From assembly GCF_000682675.1 (NCBI RefSeq), contig NZ_AWFA01000089.1, forward strand, positions 1-64,000: DNA of 64,000 bases. The letters run 5' to 3'. Shown here in pieces: positions 8,557 through 17,023 of the stretch. Source of the DNA: Hyphomonas pacifica (lineage in GTDB: Bacteria; Pseudomonadota; Alphaproteobacteria; Caulobacterales; Hyphomonadaceae). Within the stretch, counting starts at the first letter, position 1, and every line of letters begins with the position of its first letter. The notes beneath the pieces were generated by a model. That model saw only the letters and a program-made list of their open reading frames with translations, searched no databases and was not told where the DNA came from. Made by a program: the position numbers and the translations under genes.

Positions 8557-8853
8557 ATGCCCCTTTACTGCTTTCACTGCCTTGATGATGAAACCCATGG
8601 CGCAGAGCGTCGCTCAGCCAACCGCCCTGCCCATTTGGAATGGGCCGGCACTTTGGGAGAGCGCATTCGCATGGCAGGGCCGCTGATGTCAGAAGATGGC
8701 CGCATGATCGGCTCGCTCTTTCTGATCGAAGCCGAAAGTCTGGATGCGGCAAAGGAACTGGGCCAGCAAGACCCATACGCAAAGGCAGGCCTGTTCGCGG
8801 ATGTCCAAATCAACGAAGTAAAGTGGCTCCTCGGGCCAGGAAAGCCTGCATGA
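8557..8853 (+). CDS. YciI-family protein
   Basis: The 98-aa protein matches the YCII-related (YciI) alpha/beta fold. It starts with MPLYCFHCLDD, carries HLEWAGTLGERIRMAGPL with a conserved His, then MIGSLFLIEAESLDAAKEL and the FADVQINEVKWLLG end typical of the family. YciI proteins are small dimeric enzymes, some acting on chlorinated muconolactone-type substrates; the substrate here is unknown. Its stop codon overlaps the start of the glutathione transferase gene (ATGA), so the two are cotranslated and probably work in the same detoxification step. Confidence 0.85.
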   Translation: MPLYCFHCLDDETHGAERRSANRPAHLEWAGTLGERIRMAGPLMSEDGRMIGSLFLIEAESLDAAKELGQQDPYAKAGLFADVQINEVKWLLGPGKPA

Positions 8854-9530
8854 GACAGCTGGTCCTCGGCAATCTGAACTATTCCAGCTGGTCAATCCGT
8901 CCCATGATGGTTGCCCGCAAGGTGAGCCTGCCTGTGGAGGAAGTAATCGTCCCTCTGGATTTTCCGGAAACGTCCGCCCAGCTGAAAGAGATCAGCCCGA
9001 CGGCCAAGGTACCGCTTCTGATATGGGGTGATGTGACTGTCTGGGAAAGCCTGGCGATCACGGAATGGATTGCCGAGTGGGCCCCGGCCGGCACTGTCTG
9101 GCCGGAAGACAGCAGTAAGCGCGCCATCGCCCGCGCCGTAGCCGGCGAAATGCATGCCGGCTTCCCAGCCCTGCGCAAGGCCTGCCCGATGGATATTCGC
9201 GGGCGCGAGGAAATGCCCGAAATGACAGAATCGCTCCATTCCGATATTATGCGCATACAGAATATATTCAGCAGACTGCGCGAAGAATATGGAGCAGGCG
9301 GAGACTTCCTGTTCGGAAAATGGAGCGCGGCAGACGCATTCTATCTGCCTGTTGTGACGCGGTTTCGCACTTACGGACTCAAGCTAACCGGCGCCGCGAA
9401 AGACTATTATGATACCGTTCTGGAAGATCCGGATTTCAAGACGCTGGAAAAGCAGGCCGAAGCCGAACCGTGGTGGATCAAATACACTGCAGACGGACGT
9501 TCAAGCGGCTATGTCAGGACGGAAAGCTGA
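8850..9530 (+). CDS. Glutathione S-transferase family protein
   Basis: The 226-aa protein has an N-terminal thioredoxin-like domain (LVLGNLNYSSWSIRPMMVAR, then SPTAKVPLLIWGD and the glutathione-contacting WESLAITEWIAE) and an all-helical C-terminal domain with FLFGKWSAADAFYLPVVTRF. It should conjugate or isomerise electrophilic compounds with glutathione in the cytoplasm; gshB for glutathione synthesis is also in this window. The start at 8850 overlaps the yciI stop and fits the family N-terminus. Its 3' end overlaps that of the convergent sulfotransferase gene by 17 bases. Confidence 0.92.
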   Translation: MRQLVLGNLNYSSWSIRPMMVARKVSLPVEEVIVPLDFPETSAQLKEISPTAKVPLLIWGDVTVWESLAITEWIAEWAPAGTVWPEDSSKRAIARAVAGEMHAGFPALRKACPMDIRGREEMPEMTESLHSDIMRIQNIFSRLREEYGAGGDFLFGKWSAADAFYLPVVTRFRTYGLKLTGAAKDYYDTVLEDPDFKTLEKQAEAEPWWIKYTADGRSSGYVRTES

Positions 9531-10350
9531 GCAGATCATAACCTAGGTCATGCCGGAACAGCGTCCGGACATAATCTGAATAGATCTCCATAGCCTCACC
9601 GCTGAACAGCTCGTCCAATGGCGTTTTCCGGTTTTGCAGTACATTAGGCTCTCCCGCAGGATCCACCTTCTTGGCCATGGCCTCTTTCGTCCCCGCAGCA
9701 AGAGCGGCATTGATCGCGGTGGGCGTGAGATCAAGGCCCCATTGGCAAGAGACGGCTTCAAGAATCGCGCGGGGATTCTTTTGGGTCTGCTCATAATGAA
9801 CCAACAGGATCGTGTCGCGATGCCGGGCATAAACATCCCCCCAGCGGTTCCAGAAGCGGGCGAGCCAGTATAGGTCGCAACGATACCGCGACCCGCCGGG
9901 GTCCCCCTTCAGATAGGTCAGCCAATCCACCTCAATGTCATATTCCCATTTGGCGTAATGGCTGGCGAGGATCGACATGGGATGACGCACGGCGAGCACA
10001 TAAGGCGGCAGCCCGGCCAGGCTGCGCGCCCAGCCCACATCTGCCAGATGATGCGGAATCGTATGGCTGAACGCCAGACGTGGAAGCTCAGGATAGGTCA
10101 CATCATCCTTAGGCCAACCAATGTAAGGTCGAACCGCATTCTCCGAGAAGTAGGTTGGGTGCGGAATATCATAGGTTTCCGCCAGTGCCACAGCGAGCAT
10201 ATATTTCAGCCAATGCGTGCCGGAATTCTTGGACGTCACCAATATGCCGTCGAAACGACCGTGCCGCAAAATGGAGAAATTTGTCCACGCCTCATTCAAG
10301 GCTTTGGCGCGATATTCGGCGGGGAGACGATTTGGCATCACCTCTGACAT
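9514..10350 (-). CDS. Sulfotransferase family protein
   Basis: The 278-aa protein has the two PAPS-binding signatures of cytosolic-type sulfotransferases: a 5'-phosphosulfate loop TSKNSGTHWLKY at residues 39-50 and a 3'-phosphate segment VRHPMSILASHYAKWE near residue 133. The late ENVLQNRKTPLDELFSGE-like region resembles the RKGxxxDW region only loosely. The acceptor is unknown; glycolipids, polysaccharides or small metabolites are all possible. The start at 10350 is preferred because GGGA lies six bases upstream. No PAPS synthesis genes are in the window. Confidence 0.82.
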   Translation of the reverse strand: MSEVMPNRLPAEYRAKALNEAWTNFSILRHGRFDGILVTSKNSGTHWLKYMLAVALAETYDIPHPTYFSENAVRPYIGWPKDDVTYPELPRLAFSHTIPHHLADVGWARSLAGLPPYVLAVRHPMSILASHYAKWEYDIEVDWLTYLKGDPGGSRYRCDLYWLARFWNRWGDVYARHRDTILLVHYEQTQKNPRAILEAVSCQWGLDLTPTAINAALAAGTKEAMAKKVDPAGEPNVLQNRKTPLDELFSGEAMEIYSDYVRTLFRHDLGYDLLSFPS

Positions 10351-10396
10351 ATTATTCCCGCACATCCGTGGCAACGGACTACCGCAGAAAAAGGCT

Positions 10397-10936
10397 TCAG
10401 ATCTTCAGTCCTGCCTTATCTCTGAACACCTGCAGCACGGCCAATTGCTCACGCGTCGGCACGCCCTCTGCTTCTGAGACAGAAACCAGCATGGCATCCA
10501 GATCAACAATCTCCTTGGGGCCGAGTTGCGGTGCACTGACAATCAGGTGACTGAGCCTGCGCATGGTCTGGCGTGGGTCCGGTGCGGTATTTGTCACCCA
10601 GGCCGCATGGGCAGACAATTCCTCGGCCTCGGCCAGCGTGAAATTGAAATGCTGCATGATCTCTTCCTTCAAAGTGCGCGCCTGAGCCTCTGTCAGGGGG
10701 CCTCCACGGGCACGCGCAACTTCCATCATCATAATGGCGGCCGCTTCTCTGGGATCTGTGATCAAGCTGATGCCATTTTGTCCGGCTTTGTAGCGGAAAG
10801 CGAAGCGGCGCGGCGCATTGGCAACGGTGCGGGCAGCATCAAGCGCGCCCCTGGCCCCCTGGCGCGCCATGTGAATCCGCCAGGTCCAGACCCAGATGAC
10901 TGTGAGTACACCCAATATGAGGATCAGGATTTGCAT
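10397..10936 (-). CDS. Membrane-anchored TerB-like helical protein
   Basis: The 179-aa protein starts with one membrane helix (residues 2-18, rich in Ile/Leu/Val and ending WVWTW), then a basic linker and an all-helical cytoplasmic domain. The repeated pattern of a helix followed by an acidic position (EVARARGGPLTEAQARTL, then LVSVSEAEGVPTREQLAVL) resembles TerB/tellurite-resistance-like domains, which bind metal at the inner membrane face. The family call is moderate and the physiological role unknown. The start at 10936 puts the membrane helix at the N-terminus; an upstream ATG adds 12 residues. Confidence 0.6.
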   Translation of the reverse strand: MQILILILGVLTVIWVWTWRIHMARQGARGALDAARTVANAPRRFAFRYKAGQNGISLITDPREAAAIMMMEVARARGGPLTEAQARTLKEEIMQHFNFTLAEAEELSAHAAWVTNTAPDPRQTMRRLSHLIVSAPQLGPKEIVDLDAMLVSVSEAEGVPTREQLAVLQVFRDKAGLKI

Positions 10937-10948
10937 CAAGCATGTGTA

Positions 10949-10969
10949 GCGCGGCCTTGAGAGCCGCGC
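10949..10969 (-). terminator. GC hairpin after the PQQ dehydrogenase gene
   Basis: A perfect 7-bp stem, GCGCGGC (10949-10955) and GCCGCGC (10963-10969), with a 7-base loop lies directly after the stop codon of the dehydrogenase gene. It lacks a T tract on the minus strand, so it may slow polymerase or protect the transcript end rather than terminate on its own. Confidence 0.4.
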
Positions 10970-10989
10970 CACACCAAAGTCAAAGGCCT

Positions 10990-13167
10990 TTATTCTTCCC
11001 CGGCATCTTCCTCGGACGGCTCTTCAGCCGGCTGGGCAGCATATGCCTGGGCGAGAACATAGGCCCGAATGGTTTCGGCCTGTTCCGGTGTCAGTTCGTC
11101 CGCAAAGGAGACCATGCCATTGGCAGCCAGGTTTCCGTCGATGACAACGCCCCTGAAAGCGTCCTGATTGCCGGTGATTGCAGACCAGCGCAGATCCGGC
11201 AGCACACCGGAGCTGACCGCAAGCGGCCCATGGCAAACCGCACAATTGCGGGCAAAATGGACTGCGCCCTCCGCGATCATGGCGTCATCGCCGAACGCCT
11301 CCCCTTTCGGGGTCTTGTCGATCATCGGGAAGTCCGGATCAGCGATCTCTGCCGTTCCACCCAGCTTGAAGGTGACCACCTTGCCGACGGTAGAGGGAAC
11401 CGTCTCGTCATATCCAAAGCCTGCCGCAAGCGCGAAGGCGCTGCCCCAGCCCGTGGTAATGGTGACGTATTGCGTGCCATCAATCATGTAGGTGCCGGGG
11501 CCGGAGGCGCCGCCCGCTTTCAGATCATGGCTCCACACCTTGTCGCCGGTCGCCGCGTCATAAGCCGCAAACTCGCCGGTCAGCTTGCCCTGGAAGACGA
11601 GGCCACCCGCTGTGGAGAGCACGCCGCCATTCCAGGCATTGCCATGCTCTACCGTCCAACGCGGGGCACGGGCGACCGGGTCCCAGGCGATGAGACGACC
11701 TTTCAGGGTCGAACGCAGCATCTTGGCGACTTCCGGAGGGGCAATCGGCGGCACCCCTGCGGAGAAGTCTGCGCCGGTATTCCAGCCCACAGGCTCTGAT
11801 TCAAAACGGTTGTCGCGCGCATAGGCCTGCGGAATTTCCTGTGCCGGAATGTAGGCGAGATTCAGGTCCGGATTGAAAGCCATCGGGTGCCAGTTATGGC
11901 CCCCCAGCGGGCCGGGCGTCTGCAGATAGGGCGTATCACCATAGCGCGCGTCGGCAATTTCGATCGGTCGGCCATTCTCATCAAGGCCGGTGGCCCAGTT
12001 CATCGGCACATAGGCATCGCCGGAGATGAACTCACCCGTCTCGGCATCAATCACATAGAAGAAGCCATTCTTCGGAGCCTGCATGGCAACACGGCGAGTA
12101 GCACCGCCCTCTCCTACTGGCAAGTCTGCGAGAATGATGCTTTGCGTGGCAGTATAGTCCCAATTGTCGCCTGGCGTTGTCTGGAAGTGCCATTTGTATT
12201 CACCTGTCTCAGCGTCCACCGCGACGATGGAAGACAGGAACAAATTGTCCCCGCCGGACGGGTCCCGATAGGCGCGGTTCCAGGGCGAGCCATTGCCGAC
12301 ACCGAAGATGATCTGGTCTTTCACATCATCATAAACGATGGAATCCCAGACCGTGCCGCCGCCACCATCTGTGACCCAGGCGCCCTCATCCCCCCAGGAG
12401 ACATTGCCGATTTTCTCAAACGCGGCATCGGACGCTTCGCCATCTGGCTGCTTTTCGGGATTGGGGACGGTGTAGAAACGCCAGATCCGGTCCCCAGTTT
12501 CGGCATCATAGGCGGAAAGATAACCCCGTACGCCGAGTTCCGCTCCGCCATTTCCGATCAAAACCTTGCCATTCGCAACACGCGGCGCGCCGGTGATCGT
12601 GTAGGGCTTGGACTGGTCGACCGTGACCGTGCTCCACAGGCGTTCGCCCGTCTTGGCGTCCAGCGCTTCCAGACGACCATCTATGACGCCAACATAAATC
12701 TTGCCATCATAGACAGCGACACCGCGGTTCACGACATCGCAGCAGGCATTCACGCCGACAGACTTGTCAACGGCCGGGTCATAGACCCACAGCTCTTCCC
12801 CTGTCTTCGCATCAAGCGCGTAGACGATGGACCAGGCCGAGGTGACGTACATGACGCCATCGACGACGATCGGTGTGGATTCCACGCCGCGATTTGTAGC
12901 GAGGTCATATGTCCAAGCCACACCGAGATCGCCGATCGTTTCCTTGCTGATCTGAGTCAGTGTGGAATGGCGCTGCTCATCATAGGTTCCGCCATAGGTA
13001 AGCCATTCATCGCCGCCGCTGGCGGTTTCGATGCGAGCCGTATCGACAGCGGCGAAAGCCTCCGGCTCGGCAGGTGTCTCTGGTGTATTTTCGGTTTTTG
13101 CCTGCCCGCAGGCGGTTAGGATTGCGAGCGATGCCCCCGCAATCAAGGTAGACTGCCAATTCCTCAT
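10990..13167 (-). CDS. PQQ-dependent quinohemoprotein alcohol dehydrogenase
   Basis: The 725-aa protein is an eight-bladed PQQ propeller fused to a C-terminal cytochrome c domain. Seen directly: an export signal with a lipobox-like LTAC at Cys20, the vicinal disulfide pair in NACCDVVNRG that stacks on PQQ, repeated blade motifs (LYDAETG-like and LDAKTGE), and the heme site C642-x2-C645-H646. It oxidises primary alcohols or related compounds in the periplasm and passes electrons to the respiratory chain. Soluble type II enzymes usually have a cleaved signal, so the lipobox is noteworthy. No PQQ biosynthesis genes are nearby. The protein ends in an acidic tail. Confidence 0.95.
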   Translation of the reverse strand: MRNWQSTLIAGASLAILTACGQAKTENTPETPAEPEAFAAVDTARIETASGGDEWLTYGGTYDEQRHSTLTQISKETIGDLGVAWTYDLATNRGVESTPIVVDGVMYVTSAWSIVYALDAKTGEELWVYDPAVDKSVGVNACCDVVNRGVAVYDGKIYVGVIDGRLEALDAKTGERLWSTVTVDQSKPYTITGAPRVANGKVLIGNGGAELGVRGYLSAYDAETGDRIWRFYTVPNPEKQPDGEASDAAFEKIGNVSWGDEGAWVTDGGGGTVWDSIVYDDVKDQIIFGVGNGSPWNRAYRDPSGGDNLFLSSIVAVDAETGEYKWHFQTTPGDNWDYTATQSIILADLPVGEGGATRRVAMQAPKNGFFYVIDAETGEFISGDAYVPMNWATGLDENGRPIEIADARYGDTPYLQTPGPLGGHNWHPMAFNPDLNLAYIPAQEIPQAYARDNRFESEPVGWNTGADFSAGVPPIAPPEVAKMLRSTLKGRLIAWDPVARAPRWTVEHGNAWNGGVLSTAGGLVFQGKLTGEFAAYDAATGDKVWSHDLKAGGASGPGTYMIDGTQYVTITTGWGSAFALAAGFGYDETVPSTVGKVVTFKLGGTAEIADPDFPMIDKTPKGEAFGDDAMIAEGAVHFARNCAVCHGPLAVSSGVLPDLRWSAITGNQDAFRGVVIDGNLAANGMVSFADELTPEQAETIRAYVLAQAYAAQPAEEPSEEDAGEE

Positions 13168-13269
13168 GGCCGTTTCGCTCCCCTTTGATTTTCATGCAGG
13201 ACGGTCTGATGCCGCCTTAATGGAGAGATGCTAAAGGATGGCCGCAGATTGTCGAGACCTGTCTCTAGG

Positions 13270-14169
13270 TCAGCCCGCATTGACCGCCGAATTGCCAGCA
13301 TGTCGGGATAGATCGGCCTGCGCGTCATCAATCGCCGCTTCGATCAGTTTACGCCAGTCTGCTTTTGTGGCGGCAGTATCGCTGCCTGCCGGGAAAGTGA
13401 CCGAGCGGGACGCATTTACCGTACCGCCCTCAAGGCGATTGCCGATACGGGTGAAACCCGCCAGCGCGTCCGATGCGCCGCCGCCCTGCGCGCCATAGCC
13501 GGGCACCAGGAACAGGGCCTGCGGCGCCAGACTGCGCAGATGGCGCGCCTCGTCCGGACCTGTTGCACCCGCTACCAGCATCAGACTGGACCAGCCTTCC
13601 GCGCCCTTCAGCCGCTCAATCGCCGGGGCAAGCGCCTCAACCACGCGGGCATAGAGCGGTGCACCTTCCAGATCCCGGGCCTGGAAATCCGCAGAGCCGG
13701 GATTCGACGTGCGCGCCAGTACGACGACGCCCTTCCCTGTCGTTTCGGCCTGTTCAAGGAAAGGCTCCAGCGTATCAAGGCCCATATAGGGGTTCACAGT
13801 AACGGCATCGGATGGGAACGGTGCGTTCACAGAAAGATAGGCGGCCGCATAGCCCTTGGCCGTAGTGCCAATGTCGCCGCGCTTGGCGTCCGCGATGACA
13901 AGCAGGCCCGCCTCCCGGGAGGCTTCGCAAACACGCTGCAGGGCGCGCATCCCGTCCGGTCCGTGACGCTCAAAAAGGCCCACTTGCGGCTTCACTACAG
14001 CGACGCGGCCAGCCGCAGCTGCCACCACAGCCTCACCCCAGTCAGCCAGCCCCTCTGGCGTGTCGCCGCCGAACAGATCCGGAATGCGGCCGGGGTGTGG
14101 ATCGATGCCGACACAGAGGGGCCCAAGCTCCCGCGTGCCCAAAATCAGGCGGCTGGCAAAATCGCTCAT
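13270..14169 (-). CDS. pyrF: Orotidine 5'-phosphate decarboxylase, class 2
   Basis: The 299-aa protein catalyses the last step of UMP synthesis. The active-site signature IADAKRGDIGTT (residues 92-103, with the catalytic Lys/Asp array) and the opening LCVGIDPHPGRIPDLFG identify the longer class 2 family found in actinobacteria and some proteobacteria, rather than the ~230-aa class 1 enzyme common elsewhere. It overlaps the end of the upstream protease gene by four bases (ATGA), so the two are translationally coupled although functionally unrelated. Confidence 0.94.
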   Translation of the reverse strand: MSDFASRLILGTRELGPLCVGIDPHPGRIPDLFGGDTPEGLADWGEAVVAAAAGRVAVVKPQVGLFERHGPDGMRALQRVCEASREAGLLVIADAKRGDIGTTAKGYAAAYLSVNAPFPSDAVTVNPYMGLDTLEPFLEQAETTGKGVVVLARTSNPGSADFQARDLEGAPLYARVVEALAPAIERLKGAEGWSSLMLVAGATGPDEARHLRSLAPQALFLVPGYGAQGGGASDALAGFTRIGNRLEGGTVNASRSVTFPAGSDTAATKADWRKLIEAAIDDAQADLSRHAGNSAVNAG

Positions 14170-14987
14170 GGGCTCACCCGGCAGGCAACTTTGACGACCT
14201 GCAGGCGACGTCGCGCATTGTCTGACATGGGACCGTAGGTCTCCTCTTGGAATATCTCTGTCGGGCCGTCTTCGCGGTCCACACTCAAACTTGTCAGGAA
14301 GGCATCTATAGAGGTCGGCGCCGCTGTATAGATGCGGCCTCGGCGTGGGCTTTCAGCCACGATCACGCCGCGGACTTCGCCCTTATTGTCAAACACCGGA
14401 CCGCCGGAAATGCCACCCAGAGAGCCGGTTAGTCCGCGCGTGCGGCCAATCTCTGCCCAGGCAAGAATGGGCTCGGCCCCTTCCCGTCGTCCGCGCGTAA
14501 TCAGTTTCGAGCGTGACATCAGCTTGGTCGCAACCTCTCCCGGGCGTCCCTGCGGATAGCCGACATGATAGCCATGCGCGCCGATACGCAGCGGTGAATC
14601 GAGGTCGAACTTTACCGGGCTCGGACTGCGGCCCGTAGACAACAGCGCCAGATCATGATCCGGGTCCACGACAATGCTCTCGACCGGAACATACTGGCCG
14701 GGCGCAACCAACAGGCCGACAGAGTTGCAGCCATCCACGACATGTCGCGCGGTGATCCATTGGCCCGACTTGTTGACGGCAAAGGCCGTGCCAATACCGT
14801 CCTTGGGTTCATTGACCTGAACCAGAACCTGTTCGTCCAGCGGAGAGGGGGGCGGCAGGGTTGGCCCATCGGCTTCAATAACCGCTGGCGCAGGTTCCGG
14901 GGCGTCCGCTTTAGGGTCCTGCGCGAACATCGTCCAGACGAAGACCGCCAGAACCGCCATATAGATCACCCAGTCAAACGAACGCAA
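14166..14987 (-). CDS. Membrane-anchored trypsin-like serine protease
   Basis: The 273-aa protein has an uncleaved N-terminal membrane segment (about residues 6-22), a proline-rich linker and an S1-family protease domain. The triad is visible as H82 in TARHVVDG, D112 in DPDHDLALL, and S195 in GGISGGPVFD. There is no PDZ domain, unlike DegP/HtrA, so it is a compact periplasm-facing protease. The substrate is unknown. It is the first gene of a two-gene unit with pyrF and follows the DUF350 gene after 15 bases on the same strand. Confidence 0.88.
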   Translation of the reverse strand: MRSFDWVIYMAVLAVFVWTMFAQDPKADAPEPAPAVIEADGPTLPPPSPLDEQVLVQVNEPKDGIGTAFAVNKSGQWITARHVVDGCNSVGLLVAPGQYVPVESIVVDPDHDLALLSTGRSPSPVKFDLDSPLRIGAHGYHVGYPQGRPGEVATKLMSRSKLITRGRREGAEPILAWAEIGRTRGLTGSLGGISGGPVFDNKGEVRGVIVAESPRRGRIYTAAPTSIDAFLTSLSVDREDGPTEIFQEETYGPMSDNARRRLQVVKVACRVSP

Positions 14988-15002
14988 AGCCAGGCTCCCT
15001 TT

Positions 15003-15434
15003 TCAGAATCGTTGCAAGGCCGGATCCCATAGACCGGCTGCAAGTATAAGAGCTGAGGATAATTTTGCGGCAATCAAGACGATGGCTGCGCCAGCCTCCT
15101 CTTGTTCGATTCGCTTTGGAATGTCCGTCAGTATGACGTCGACGAGGCGATACACGATGAGTTGAATAAGCAGTGACACGATGCCCCAGATCGCCAGATC
15201 CATCAGCGTGACACTGGAGGCGAGACAAGATGCAATTGGAATGGCAAGCCCGGCTATAGCTCCCGCCAGCGCCAATCCGGCAGAAGAATTTCCTTTTTTT
15301 ACAAGGGCAAGCTCTTTCCATGGCGTCAGCAGCACATAAATCGTGCTGGCAATGACCAGCATGATGCCGGCCGCACCGGTCCACAAAAGGAAGCGCGGAA
15401 ACGCCTCGACAAATGCCAGAGTTTCACCACCCAT
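15003..15434 (-). CDS. DUF350 integral membrane protein
   Basis: The 143-aa protein has four membrane segments arranged as two pairs (around residues 12-30, 42-62, 66-85 and 106-124), with the characteristic WGIVSLLIQLIVYRLVDVIL helix of the DUF350 family. These small inner-membrane proteins occur next to diverse enzymes and have no established function. The start at 15434 gives the usual family length; an upstream in-frame ATG adds 18 unlikely residues. The short gap to the following protease gene suggests cotranscription. Confidence 0.75.
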   Translation of the reverse strand: MGGETLAFVEAFPRFLLWTGAAGIMLVIASTIYVLLTPWKELALVKKGNSSAGLALAGAIAGLAIPIASCLASSVTLMDLAIWGIVSLLIQLIVYRLVDVILTDIPKRIEQEEAGAAIVLIAAKLSSALILAAGLWDPALQRF

Positions 15435-15527
15435 ACGGAGCTCGCTCTTTCCTCTACGACATGTCAGCCCCATTTGAGCCTGACACATCCCTAGCCATAG
15501 CTTGGCACAGCCTCAAGGAGACATCTC

Positions 15528-16310
15528 ATGCTCAAAGGTAAAACTGCACTCGTTACCGGATCAACAAGCGGGATCGGAAAAGCGATCGCCGAGCGTCTCG
15601 CGCGGGAGGGGTGTGATGTCGTTCTGAACGGCTTTGGCGACCACGATGCCATCGAGGCCCAACGCGAAAGCATGGAGCAAGAACATGGCGTGAAAGTTGG
15701 CTATGCCAATGCGGACCTGACCGATCCGGACGCCATTGAAGGCATGATGGGCTATGTCATGCGCGATTTCGGCGGCGCAGACATTCTGGTCAACAATGCC
15801 GGGGTGCAACATGTTGCACCACTGGAAGACTTTCCGGTCTCCAAATGGGAGCTGATCATCGCGCTGAACCTCAGCGCAGCTTTTCATACAATCCGCATGG
15901 CCATCGGCCCGATGAAGGAAAAAGGCTGGGGCCGGATCATCAATACCGGCAGCGCCCACGCCAAGGTCGCCTCCCCCTACAAGTCAGCCTATGTCACGGC
16001 CAAGCACGGCCTGGCCGGCTTGACCAAGGTGACGGCGCTGGAAGGCGCACAGCATGGCGTGCGCTGCAACCTTATCTGCCCTGGCTATGTTCACACACCA
16101 CTGGTTGATGGCCAGATCGACGATACGGCCAAGGCACGAGGCATGACCCGCGACCAGGTCGTGAAGGATGTGATCCTGGCCGCCCAGCCGACCAAAGAAT
16201 TCGTCACGGCAGAACAGATTGCCGGCTTTGCGGCCTTCCTCTGCTCACCGGATGCAGATCAGATCAATGGCGCGGACCTGTCCATTGATGGCGGCTGGGT
16301 CGCGCAGTAG
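15528..16310 (+). CDS. bdhA: D-beta-hydroxybutyrate dehydrogenase (SDR family)
   Basis: The 260-aa short-chain dehydrogenase has the NAD site TGSTSGIGKAIAERLA, NNAG, catalytic Ser near SAHAKVASPYKSAYVTAKHG (YxxxK), and the bdh-specific region NLICPGYVHTPLVDGQI. It interconverts 3-hydroxybutyrate and acetoacetate, a step in polyhydroxybutyrate turnover. AAGGAG lies seven bases before the start. It sits alone, convergent with the sco gene with three bases between stop codons. The ethylmalonyl-CoA pathway genes and CoA-transferase further right would use the resulting acetyl units. Confidence 0.94.
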   Translation: MLKGKTALVTGSTSGIGKAIAERLAREGCDVVLNGFGDHDAIEAQRESMEQEHGVKVGYANADLTDPDAIEGMMGYVMRDFGGADILVNNAGVQHVAPLEDFPVSKWELIIALNLSAAFHTIRMAIGPMKEKGWGRIINTGSAHAKVASPYKSAYVTAKHGLAGLTKVTALEGAQHGVRCNLICPGYVHTPLVDGQIDDTAKARGMTRDQVVKDVILAAQPTKEFVTAEQIAGFAAFLCSPDADQINGADLSIDGGWVAQ

Positions 16311-16313
16311 CGC

Positions 16314-16961
16314 CTATTCCTGCAGCACTTTCCCGAGGCACGCCGCGATGGTTTCCGGCGTGTCTTCATGTGTGAAGAAGGTTTTCAGCTGCCAATCCTT
16401 GTCCATCAGATACAGAAGAGACGTATGGTCCATCGTGTATTCTGAGGCGCTGTCAGGCTGTTCGACACGGGAATAGTCTGCCACGAACTCATCAGCCGCC
16501 TTGCGGATCTGTTCCGGCGTGCCGGTCAGGCCGGTCAGGTTTTTAGGGAAGCGCGGTGCCTCCACATAGGAGGCCAGCGCCTCCGGCGTATCCCGTTCCG
16601 GGTCCACCGAAATAAGCAGGGTCTGCGGCGGCGCAACACCGTCCGGCAGCTGCTCATAGGCGCGCTCCACATTGACCAGGGTCATCGGACAGACATCCGG
16701 GCAATAGGTGAAGCCGAAATAGATAAGCGTGAACTGGCCCTTGTAATCATCCTGCGTTACGGCCTTGCCGGTTTGATCGGTCAGCGAGATCGGCCCGCCG
16801 ATTTCCGGATAGGCCCGGCTGAGGCAGTCCGCCGTGTTACCGCCGGAGACGGCAATATCGGTTTTTGTCTCTCCATTCGTCGCGGCAGGAGACGGGCTGC
16901 AGGCCGAAAGCACGGCAAGAAGGGCGGAGGCGCCAAGCAGCGCAGGCATATGTCTTGTCAT
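16314..16961 (-). CDS. senC: SCO1/SenC copper chaperone lipoprotein
   Basis: The 215-aa protein has a lipoprotein signal (LAVLSAC, lipid at Cys21) and a thioredoxin-fold domain with the copper ligands C87-x3-C91 (GFTYCPDVCP) and the distal His in YTMDHTSLLY. SCO proteins deliver copper to the CuA centre of cytochrome c oxidase on the periplasmic side. It is divergent from regB, the classical arrangement in phototrophic and related alphaproteobacteria, so its expression is probably tied to RegBA control. The start at 16961 is chosen because it places the lipobox properly. Confidence 0.93.
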   Translation of the reverse strand: MTRHMPALLGASALLAVLSACSPSPAATNGETKTDIAVSGGNTADCLSRAYPEIGGPISLTDQTGKAVTQDDYKGQFTLIYFGFTYCPDVCPMTLVNVERAYEQLPDGVAPPQTLLISVDPERDTPEALASYVEAPRFPKNLTGLTGTPEQIRKAADEFVADYSRVEQPDSASEYTMDHTSLLYLMDKDWQLKTFFTHEDTPETIAACLGKVLQE

Positions 16962-17023
16962 GGCAGTGATATGGAACGCAACAGGCGCTTGGCGCAAGCG
17001 TCACGCTGCCGCATAAGGCGCAG

